Part shown: positions 1-6,003 of the stretch, piece by piece | Position numbering within the stretch: the stretch's first letter is position 1 | Layout of the letters: the number at the start of each line of letters is the position of its first letter | Source of the DNA: Alphaproteobacteria bacterium | GTDB lineage: Bacteria; Pseudomonadota; Alphaproteobacteria; UBA828 | NCBI GenBank assembly: GCA_030604165.1 | Contig: JAUVWK010000036.1 | Coordinates: forward strand, 1 to 13,282 | Length of the DNA: 13,282 bases | Direction of reading: 5' to 3' | The notes under the pieces: generated by a model | Database searches by the model: none | Told to the model about the DNA's origin: nothing | The model's input: only the letters and a program-made list of their open reading frames with translations | Made by a program: the position numbers and the translations under genes

Positions 1-20
1 GCCTGATCTCCGTAGCAGAG

Positions 21-49
21 TCAATATTATCCTTATTTATCAATATAAT
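21..49 (+). promoter_or_regulatory. candidate sigma-70 promoter in AT-rich leader
   Basis: A perfect TATAAT hexamer lies at 44-49. Seventeen bases upstream is TCAATA (21-26), which matches only three of six positions of the -35 consensus. The stretch 21-60 is about 22% G+C, in sharp contrast to the genes that follow. It could drive the sulfotransferase-methyltransferase pair, leaving a leader of about 150 bases. In AT-rich DNA a -10 match can arise by chance, so this is tentative. Confidence 0.3.
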
Positions 50-70
50 AACTAACACCCGCCCAACACC

Positions 71-100
71 CTATACGTCCCTATGCGTCCCTATGTGTCG
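71..100. repeat. three tandem copies of a 10-bp repeat
   Basis: The units CTATACGTCC (71-80), CTATGCGTCC (81-90) and CTATGTGTCG (91-100) follow one another without spacers. A fourth, degenerate unit (CCATATCTGT) may follow at 101-110. The 10-bp period places the units on the same face of the helix, which would suit cooperative protein binding between the candidate promoter and the first gene. No function can be assigned from sequence. Confidence 0.6.
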
Positions 101-109
101 CCATATCTG

Positions 110-155
110 TTAAGAGTTGCTTAACCGTCGGACCCGGGATTAGCAGTCGGTTAAG
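110..155. promoter_or_regulatory. nested inverted repeats upstream of the sulfotransferase gene
   Basis: CTTAACCG (120-127) and CGGTTAAG (148-155) are perfect 8-bp inverted arms around a 20-base centre. The left arm also pairs with TTAAG at 110-114 in a smaller dyad, TTAAG-N5-CTTAA. The same TTAAG core therefore occurs three times in alternating orientation. No T-run follows, so an intrinsic terminator is unlikely. An operator or an alternative-hairpin leader element is possible. The symmetry is seen directly; the role is inference. Confidence 0.4.
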
Positions 156-204
156 GGGCCGCGACCATACTCCCGGCCATGATTCTCAGCCGCCAGGAAA
201 GCCC

Positions 205-1083
205 ATGACCGGCACCTATTTCGTCGTTACTTGTTGCGGATTCAGCGGCTCCAAATGGCTCGCGGCCGCCTTCGACAAGCACCCGGAAATCTTATGCACC
301 CATGCGGCGTCCGACTTCCGGATTTGGGAGCGCCCATACAATGCCGCGGAACTCGACGCCTGCGCGGAGGTCGAGTGGAAGCACCGGCACCTCAAGTCGC
401 TCGACGACTATCTGGGCGACCTCGGCGGCCTTGGCGACGCCACCGTTTACGGCAACGTGCACCGTTATCGGGTGGTCGATTTGGCCCGCATTCGCGACCA
501 ATGGCCACCGGAGAAACAAGTCCAGCTCGTCAATTTGGTGCGCCATCCGGTGCTCTGGGCCGAATCCGGCGGCCGTCACTTCGCCCATCTGGCGGAGACC
601 AGCGTCCTCAACCGCTTTGAGCTGTTGCAGGCCTGTATGCTTGAGCTGGATTTCTATCAATCCTTGGCCCAGCGCCATCGCGTCGATCTGCTCGACTGGA
701 ACGTCTTGGCGTTCCTCTCGGCCTGCCAGTACATGTCGGCGTTGGTCAAGGATACGCAAATCATGCCGGGGCTTCGTCATTTGCCGATGGAGCGGATAAC
801 CGCCGAGCGCGAGCTTTACCGGGAGGTTCTGGAGGGTCTTACGGCGGGCCGGCTCGACATTTCCGAGGTCTATCTCGATGAGGTGTTCGGGATCGGCCAC
901 GTCAACCGCCACCGCCAGTCTGATCCGGAGGCGGATCGGAACGAGCCGGACCGGCAATATGCCGCGTGGCCCGAATGGAAGCGCGAGGCCTTCGTGAAAT
1001 TCCTGACGAAATACCAGGTTCGAGCCGCGTACGAGCCGCTGGGTTACAGCTTCTCGTTTTGCGACGACCGCGCCGCCGCCTAA
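205..1083 (+). CDS. sulfotransferase-like protein (PAPS-dependent family)
   Basis: This 292-residue, probably cytoplasmic protein resembles enzymes that transfer sulfate from PAPS to a hydroxyl or amine acceptor. Near the N-terminus, residues 8-20 (VTCCGFSGSKWLA) form the strand-loop-helix of the 5'-phosphosulfate-binding loop, followed by a family-typical KHPEILCTHA segment. Residues 109-123 (VNLVRHPVLWAESGG) match the 3'-phosphate-binding region with Arg113 and Ser121. A Trp/Phe-rich C-terminus (about 255-270) is also typical. The ATG is preceded by AGGA six bases upstream. The TAA stop overlaps the next gene's ATG (TAATG), so the two are likely cotranslated. A paired methyltransferase suggests tailoring of a glycan, lipid or small metabolite; the acceptor is unknown. 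A related P-loop kinase-like fold is the main alternative. Confidence 0.65.
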   Translation: MTGTYFVVTCCGFSGSKWLAAAFDKHPEILCTHAASDFRIWERPYNAAELDACAEVEWKHRHLKSLDDYLGDLGGLGDATVYGNVHRYRVVDLARIRDQWPPEKQVQLVNLVRHPVLWAESGGRHFAHLAETSVLNRFELLQACMLELDFYQSLAQRHRVDLLDWNVLAFLSACQYMSALVKDTQIMPGLRHLPMERITAERELYREVLEGLTAGRLDISEVYLDEVFGIGHVNRHRQSDPEADRNEPDRQYAAWPEWKREAFVKFLTKYQVRAAYEPLGYSFSFCDDRAAA

Positions 1084-1889
1084 TGCAATCCGAGCGAATT
1101 CGGAACGCAAGCATGCCTGCTCGCGGCAAATCGCAGCTCGATCCGGCAGCCACGCTTTCGGCCGAAGCGCTCGAGGCGGAGCGGGCGTTCGTGGTCGAGG
1201 CGTCGCGCGACTATCCGGAGATTCAGTCGCCGACGGAGCACGCCATACGCCGCGCGGCGGTCAACGTCATTCGAGCCTTGCTGCCGGCGCGCGCCAGCGT
1301 GCTCGAACTGGGCTGCGCCGACGGCTACATGGCGCGGACGCTGCAGCCTTACGTGCACCGGCACGTGGTGGTCGACGCCGTGACCTTCCCGGTGACGCGC
1401 CTGCCGGAGGGTGTCGAGTTCGTGCAAAGCCTGTTCGAGGAGTTCGACACCGACGAACGCTTCGATCTCGTGATCCTGAGCCTTGTCTTGGAGCATGTTA
1501 TCGATCCGGTCGCCGTGACGGCGCGCGCGCGTCGCTGGTGCAAGCCCGAAAGCGGCCGCGCCCTGGCCATCGTGCCCAACATGCGGGCGCTCTCGCGCCT
1601 GCTCGCGCAAGCGATGGGTCTCGTCGCGCGCCTGGACGAGCTGACCCCGAACGATCGCGCGCACGGGCATCGGCGATGCTACGACCGCGCCGGCCTCGAG
1701 CGGGACATCACGCAGGCGGGCGGCGAGATTTTCTTGCGCGGCGGGCTTTTCCTGAAGCCGTTCGCAAATTTTCAGATGGACGAGATGATCGAGGCCGGCA
1801 TTCTCAAGCGCGAGCAACTCGACGGCCTCGAGACGATCGCGGCCGATTTTCCCGATCTCTGTACGGCGATCTACGCGGTATTTCGCTAG
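1083..1889 (+). CDS. class I SAM-dependent methyltransferase
   Basis: This 268-residue protein has the Rossmann methyltransferase core. Motif I is VLELGCADGY at 73-82 (SAM binding). Asp98 in the HVVVDAV stretch sits near the usual ribose-contacting position. FDLVILSLVLEHVIDP (127-142) is the Methyltransf_11/23-type motif, and LAIVPN (161-166) gives the following strand. The C-terminal part (about 193-268) contains the AHGHRRCYDRAGLERDITQAGG segment common in glycan and natural-product methyltransferases. The start is taken at the ATG overlapping the upstream TAA, implying translational coupling. A second ATG at 1113 (MPARGK) is a possible alternative. Substrate unknown; the sulfotransferase partner suggests both act on one molecule. 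Confidence 0.8.
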   Translation: MQSERIRNASMPARGKSQLDPAATLSAEALEAERAFVVEASRDYPEIQSPTEHAIRRAAVNVIRALLPARASVLELGCADGYMARTLQPYVHRHVVVDAVTFPVTRLPEGVEFVQSLFEEFDTDERFDLVILSLVLEHVIDPVAVTARARRWCKPESGRALAIVPNMRALSRLLAQAMGLVARLDELTPNDRAHGHRRCYDRAGLERDITQAGGEIFLRGGLFLKPFANFQMDEMIEAGILKREQLDGLETIAADFPDLCTAIYAVFR

Positions 1890-1915
1890 TTTCGTCGGCC
1901 CTTATTCTGCGCTGG

Positions 1916-1937
1916 AAGGGGCGGGCGATCACCCCTT
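1916..1937. terminator. weak hairpin between convergent genes
   Basis: AAGGGG (1916-1921) and CCCCTT (1932-1937) can pair as a 6-bp stem around a 10-base loop, in the 39-base gap between two convergent genes and running over the leftward gene's stop codon. Neither side has a T-run, so a bidirectional terminator role is only a possibility. Confidence 0.2.
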
Positions 1938-2579
1938 GAGTTGCGCCATATCCCGCTGCCTGACGACCTTCGCCGGACTGCCCACCGCGACGGCGCCGTC
2001 GGGGATGTCGCGGATCACGGTGGCGCCGGCGCCGACAACGGCCCAGGCGCCGATCACGATATCGGGAATAACATTGGCGCCGAGGCCAACGAAAGCGCCG
2101 CGTTTGCAGACCACGCGGCCGCCGATGTGGCAGCCCGGCGCCACGAACACGCCATCCTCCAAGACCGTGTGGTGGCCGATCACGGCGTTCCAATCGACGA
2201 TCACATGGTCGCCGATCCGGCATTGCGGATTGATCACGTCGTGGCCCATGAGCACCGTGCCCGTGCCGATTCGACTGTAGGGCGAGACGGTACAGCTGGG
2301 ATGAACAACCGTGGCGAAGGTGCCGCCGGCGGCTTCGATCCGCGCCGCGCAGTCGAGCCGCCGGGCGCTGTCGCCCGCGGTCACGATAATATCGAAGGCC
2401 CGCAGGAACGTTCCGTCGGCGAGCCTGTCCTCGCCGCCGAGCACCGGGCAATCGTTGACGCGGTCGCCGGCGAGCCCCACCATATCGATAAACCCGGCCA
2501 CCTCGCGTCCCGTGGCGCGGCAGACATCGAGCACGCAGCGCCCTTCCTCGGTGCCGACGATGACCACGCGCCGAGTCAC
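1929..2579 (-). CDS. PglD/NeuD-family sugar O/N-acyltransferase
   Basis: This 216-residue protein has the two-part architecture of the PglD/NeuD/WbbJ-like acyltransferases. The N-terminal Rossmann-like domain (about 1-85) begins RRVVIVGTEEGR, replacing the usual Gly-rich GAGGHGR loop. A left-handed beta-helix (about 93-202) is built of hexapeptide repeats: HPSCTVSPYSRIG, GHHTVLEDGVFVAPGCHIGG, GLGANVIPDIVIG. His136 or His137 aligns with the catalytic base of PglD. The family acetylates amino sugars or sialic acids using acetyl-CoA. The start is GTG, overlapping the upstream ligase stop (GTGA), so translation is probably coupled. Together with that ligase it may transfer a non-acetyl acyl group. 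The exact sugar is unknown. Confidence 0.8.
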   Translation of the reverse strand: MTRRVVIVGTEEGRCVLDVCRATGREVAGFIDMVGLAGDRVNDCPVLGGEDRLADGTFLRAFDIIVTAGDSARRLDCAARIEAAGGTFATVVHPSCTVSPYSRIGTGTVLMGHDVINPQCRIGDHVIVDWNAVIGHHTVLEDGVFVAPGCHIGGRVVCKRGAFVGLGANVIPDIVIGAWAVVGAGATVIRDIPDGAVAVGSPAKVVRQRDMAQLKG

Positions 2580-3973
2580 GGTTCCGCCCCTTCGCCGCCG
2601 AGCGCCGGGCGCCGGTCGATCACCCGGCGAGCCTTGAATTCCATGACTTCGAGCTTGCCCGGCGCCACGAGCGACACGGGCAGGCGAATGCCGACAGCCG
2701 CGCGCAGCCGGGCCTCCGCCGTGCGCGCCAAGCCGGCCAAGCGTTCGCCACCGTCACCGTCACCGTCACCGTCACCGTCACCGTCACCGCCGAGCGTCGG
2801 CGCATGCTCGGCCTCGATACGGGCCTCGTCCAGCGCGCCAACGCGCTCGAGAACGATGCGGAACTCGGTGCCGATACCGGGCGTGTCGCGCAACGCCGCC
2901 TCCACCGTCGAGGGATAGAACTTGGCGCCACGGACGATCAGCAGGTCGTCCAGACGGCCGATGATGCCGTCGGGCAAACGTGGGTAGGTTCGTCCGCACG
3001 GACAAGGCTCGTCGATCATGCGGGTTTCGTCGCCTGGAAAGTAGCGCATCATGGGTTGCGACTTGCGCCACAGATGCGTGTACACCACGGCGCCGCGCTC
3101 GCCCATCGGCACCGCTTCGTTGGCTTGGTCGAGGCGCACAATCTCGGTGTAATCCACATCCTGGTAGACATGCATGCCCGTGCGCTCTTCGCATTCCATG
3201 TTGGAGCAGGGGTGCAGCTCGGCGACGTTGCCGAAGTCGATGGCCTTGAGGCCCCAACCGTCCTCGATGCGGCGTTTCACCGAGGCGATCCCGGCGCCGG
3301 GCTCGCCGCCGAAAAAGCCCAGCCGAAGCGGCCCGGCCGCCGCGTCGACACCCATCTCAGTGGCCACGTCGAGCAGGTGCAGGGCGTAGGAGGGGGTGGC
3401 GCAGAGCACGCTGCTGCCCACCCGACGCATGATTTCGATCTGACGCTCCGAGCCACCCGTGCCAAGCGGCAGAACGCTGGCGCCGATCCGCTCGGCCGCC
3501 GCCAGGTGGCCCCAACCGCCGACGAACAGGCCCAACGGAAAGGCGATCTGCACGATGTCATGGGGACGCAGTCCGGCGGCCCAGCTTTGCATCGCCTGGG
3601 CCTCGGCGATGTGCGCCCAATCCTCGCGGCCGATGGCGAACAGCGTCGGCGCGCCCGTGGTGCCGGAGGTGCCCTGCACCCGCATCACCTGGTCGCGCTC
3701 GATGCCGAGATAGTCGCCAAACGGGGGCTGCCGTTCCTGGGCCTCGCGCAACATGGACTTGGTGACCACGGGGATCTTGGCGGTGAAATCCTCGAGGTTG
3801 CGAATGTCGTCGGGGTGCACCCCGTGGCGGTCGTAGAGCGCTTTGTAAAAGGGCGTGCGGTGATAGACATAGTCGAGTTGCGCCTTGAGGCGCGCGAAGA
3901 TACGCAAGGCGCGCTCGGCCGGCGCCATGGTCTCGCGCGGTTCGTCCCAATAGGGCCGGTGGCCGCTGCTCAT
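2576..3973 (-). CDS. PaaK/CapK-like adenylate-forming ligase
   Basis: This 465-residue member of the phenylacetate-CoA ligase branch of AMP-forming enzymes would activate a carboxylate with ATP. The phosphate loop is QGTSGTTGAPT at 100-110. YFPGDETRMI (311-320) and GRLDDLLIVRGAKFYPS (339-355) are the adenylate-binding and hinge motifs. KARRVIDRR near the C-terminus supplies the probable catalytic Lys447. Cys256, Cys261, Cys324 and Cys326 (CPCGR) could bind a metal, as in some PaaK relatives. The ATG overlaps the upstream stop (ATGA); a longer in-frame extension upstream lies inside the neighbouring gene and lacks family character. An Asp-Gly repeat (397-408) inflates the C-terminal domain. 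Substrate unknown; CapK-like homologues occur in polysaccharide loci. Confidence 0.82.
   Translation of the reverse strand: MSSGHRPYWDEPRETMAPAERALRIFARLKAQLDYVYHRTPFYKALYDRHGVHPDDIRNLEDFTAKIPVVTKSMLREAQERQPPFGDYLGIERDQVMRVQGTSGTTGAPTLFAIGREDWAHIAEAQAMQSWAAGLRPHDIVQIAFPLGLFVGGWGHLAAAERIGASVLPLGTGGSERQIEIMRRVGSSVLCATPSYALHLLDVATEMGVDAAAGPLRLGFFGGEPGAGIASVKRRIEDGWGLKAIDFGNVAELHPCSNMECEERTGMHVYQDVDYTEIVRLDQANEAVPMGERGAVVYTHLWRKSQPMMRYFPGDETRMIDEPCPCGRTYPRLPDGIIGRLDDLLIVRGAKFYPSTVEAALRDTPGIGTEFRIVLERVGALDEARIEAEHAPTLGGDGDGDGDGDGDGGERLAGLARTAEARLRAAVGIRLPVSLVAPGKLEVMEFKARRVIDRRPALGGEGAEP
2753..2788. repeat. hexanucleotide tandem repeat (GTCACC)6 inside the ligase gene
   Basis: Six perfect GTCACC copies run from 2753 to 2788, preceded by one imperfect copy (GCCACC, 2747-2752). 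On the coding strand they encode (Asp-Gly)n in the ligase C-terminal domain, just after a segment rich in Glu and Ala. The unit is a multiple of three, so slippage would change repeat length without shifting frame. Confidence 0.95.
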
Positions 3974-5040
3974 GCGATCGCGCCGCCAAGGCGCAGGAAA
4001 AGGGCCCCGCCGGCGATAAAGTTTTCGCTCAGCGCCTGCCGGTGGCGCTCGACGAACGCGTCCGCCGCGCGTCGCGGCCCGTCGCCGAAGGCCCAAACAT
4101 AGTCGTCCACGATCAGCCAGCCGCCGGGGATCACGAGCTTGCCCCACTGTTCGATATCGCGTCTGGCGAATTCATAGTCATGATTGCCGTCGACATGAAG
4201 ACACGCGAGTCTACCCTCGTAAACGGTTTCGCCGAATTCCTCCGAGCTCACCGAGCATGACAGCCCGTAGCGGGACAAGGCTCGATCGGCCGGCAGGCGC
4301 AAATAATTGAGGTCGCCGCGCGCATAGGGCAGCAAGTTGACGAGAAAAACCTCGAAAGCTTCCTGAAAATCGATGCGGCCGCGCACGGCGGCAATTTCAT
4401 CGCTCGACTCCCGTTGATCTCCGGCGTCGGAGTTGCTCCAGGGGTCCACGCACAACAGCTTGCCGATGTCGTGGAGTTGCGCGAGCCGTAGCAGTACGAA
4501 CGCGGACTTGCCCCAAAAGCTGCCGATCTCCACCAGGTCACCGCGCGGGCAAGTCGCGAAGATGCGACATAAGGCGTCGATCTTCGCGTCGTCGGACGCC
4601 CCGGGGATGGTCTCGGCGTGCCTGAGCAAGGCCGCTCGCTCCATGGCGGGCAGCCGGCGGTCGCAGGCGCCGGGTGGCCACGCCGACGCCCGGGCAATCG
4701 ACTCACGAAATAGGCGCAGCTCGGTATCGAGCGGGTGTTGCTCGTTGAGCCCGACATCGGGTAACAGCCGCGGCAGCTTATTGCGAAGATACTCCCAGGC
4801 CCAGAGATGCGGACAATAGAGCGCCGTGATTCGGTGCGCGCGCACAGCTTCGACAAGCGCGTCGTCGAAGTCGGGGGCGTGCAGGTAGGGCAGGGTGAGC
4901 CAGTCCGCATACAGGCTCCGGCACGGATCGTCGCTATGCGACGACGCCCCCACGACGGTTTCGCCGCGGCTTTCGGCGAGGCGCAGAAAGGTCCGGGCTA
5001 GCGGCGTGCCGGCGGGAAAAACCAGGGTCTTGCGAGTCAT
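3970..5040 (-). CDS. two-domain protein: ATP-grasp-N-terminus-like domain plus SAM methyltransferase
   Basis: The C-terminal half of this 356-residue protein (about 155-356) is a class I methyltransferase of the Methyltransf_24 type. DLVEIGSFWGKSA (168-180) is the SAM motif, VDP follows at 198-200, and HVDGNHDYE (282-290) and GGWLIVDDY (306-314) are the acidic motifs typical of this group. The N-terminal part (about 1-105) begins KTLVFPAGTPLARTFLRLAESRGETVVGAS and continues with alternating strands and helices. It resembles the Rossmann-like domain that normally precedes an ATP-grasp domain, but no ATP-grasp follows. The ATG is plain, without a strong ribosome-binding site. It overlaps the downstream ligase (ATGA) and is probably first in the three-gene operon. 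The methylation substrate is unknown; the N-terminal domain may bind a nucleotide or the acceptor. Confidence 0.7.
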   Translation of the reverse strand: MTRKTLVFPAGTPLARTFLRLAESRGETVVGASSHSDDPCRSLYADWLTLPYLHAPDFDDALVEAVRAHRITALYCPHLWAWEYLRNKLPRLLPDVGLNEQHPLDTELRLFRESIARASAWPPGACDRRLPAMERAALLRHAETIPGASDDAKIDALCRIFATCPRGDLVEIGSFWGKSAFVLLRLAQLHDIGKLLCVDPWSNSDAGDQRESSDEIAAVRGRIDFQEAFEVFLVNLLPYARGDLNYLRLPADRALSRYGLSCSVSSEEFGETVYEGRLACLHVDGNHDYEFARRDIEQWGKLVIPGGWLIVDDYVWAFGDGPRRAADAFVERHRQALSENFIAGGALFLRLGGAIA

Positions 5041-5188
5041 GGCTCTGAGGGTCGTTTGCGTGGTGTCGCGGCTGGGCTAGGGGGCCCCTCCCCAATACCA
5101 TGCCGCGCCTCACGTCGCACGCTAACGCCAAATCGTAAAGAGAAACTTGCGCGCGCCGCCGGCCCTCGCTCGGCAACCGCCGCCGGGG

Positions 5189-5980
5189 TCAGGTCGCGGC
5201 GGCGATGGCGCGCTTGGTCATGACCCCCACCAGATGGGCACGGTATTCGGCGCTGGCGTGGATATCCTGATTCAGGCCGTCGGCCGGAAACGCCGGCAGC
5301 GCCGCCGCGCTCGAAAGCGAAGCGCCGAGCGCCGCCTCGAAGCTCGTGGCCCGAAACACGCAAGGCCTGGCGCCGGTCACGGCGATACGCACGCCCGCCG
5401 CCGTTTCCACCGCCATGACGCCAACGATGGCGTAGCGCGACGCCGGATTCGGAAACTTGGCGTAACCGGCCTTCTTGGGCACCGGAAAGCTGACCGCGGT
5501 GATGATCTCGCCTTCTTCCAGCGCGGTCTCGAACAGGCCCGTGAAGAAATCGTCGGCCGCGATCTCGCGCCGGTCGGTGCGCACCGTCGCGCCCAATCCG
5601 AGCAAGGCGGCCGGATAATCGGCGCTCGGGTCGCTGTTGGCGATCGAGCCCGCGATGGTGCCGCGGTTACGCACTTGCGGATCGCCGATGCACTCGGCCA
5701 AGGCGGCGAGCGCCGGTATGGTGCTGCGCACCTCGGCCGCGCCGGCGACATCCGCGTGGGGCGTGGTGGCGCCGATCACCACCGTTTGCCCATCGACCGA
5801 GGCGCCCCTGAGCGCGGCGATACCGGCCAGGTCGATCAAGTTCGCGGGCTTCGCGAGGCGCTGCTTCATGATGGGCAGCAGGGTTTGCCCGCCGGACAGG
5901 AACTGGGCCTCGGCGCAGGCCTTGAAGGCGGCGGCCGCGTCAGCGATCGTCGCGGGGCGGTGATAGGTGAAGTCGTACAT
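5189..5980 (-). CDS. coxM: xanthine-dehydrogenase-family FAD subunit (CoxM-like)
   Basis: This 263-residue flavoprotein is the medium subunit of a molybdenum hydroxylase; it passes electrons from the iron-sulfur subunit to the final acceptor. SGGQTLLP (29-36) replaces the AGGHS-type FAD loop. GTIAGSIANSDPSADYP (107-123) is the second FAD motif, with TIAG where the CO-dehydrogenase CoxM has TIGG. IGDPQVRNRGT just before it is family-typical. The ATG is preceded by AGGAG (5988-5992 on the opposite strand), 7 bases away. It is the last gene of the operon, 23 bases after coxL. It is slightly shorter than classical CoxM (about 285 residues). Confidence 0.9.
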   Translation of the reverse strand: MYDFTYHRPATIADAAAAFKACAEAQFLSGGQTLLPIMKQRLAKPANLIDLAGIAALRGASVDGQTVVIGATTPHADVAGAAEVRSTIPALAALAECIGDPQVRNRGTIAGSIANSDPSADYPAALLGLGATVRTDRREIAADDFFTGLFETALEEGEIITAVSFPVPKKAGYAKFPNPASRYAIVGVMAVETAAGVRIAVTGARPCVFRATSFEAALGASLSSAAALPAFPADGLNQDIHASAEYRAHLVGVMTKRAIAAAT

Positions 5981-6003
5981 GGTCGAGCTCCTGCGCGTTC
6001 TAT

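Noticed and set aside
71..110. CRISPR-like array
   Set aside because: Units are only 10 bp, contiguous and without spacers.
2753..2788. Phase-variation switch by frameshift
   Set aside because: The six-base unit preserves frame at any copy number, so it cannot act as an on/off switch.
2804..4102. A 432-codon rightward frame
   Set aside because: It is antisense to the well-supported ligase gene, with low-complexity composition and no motifs; a by-product of high GC.
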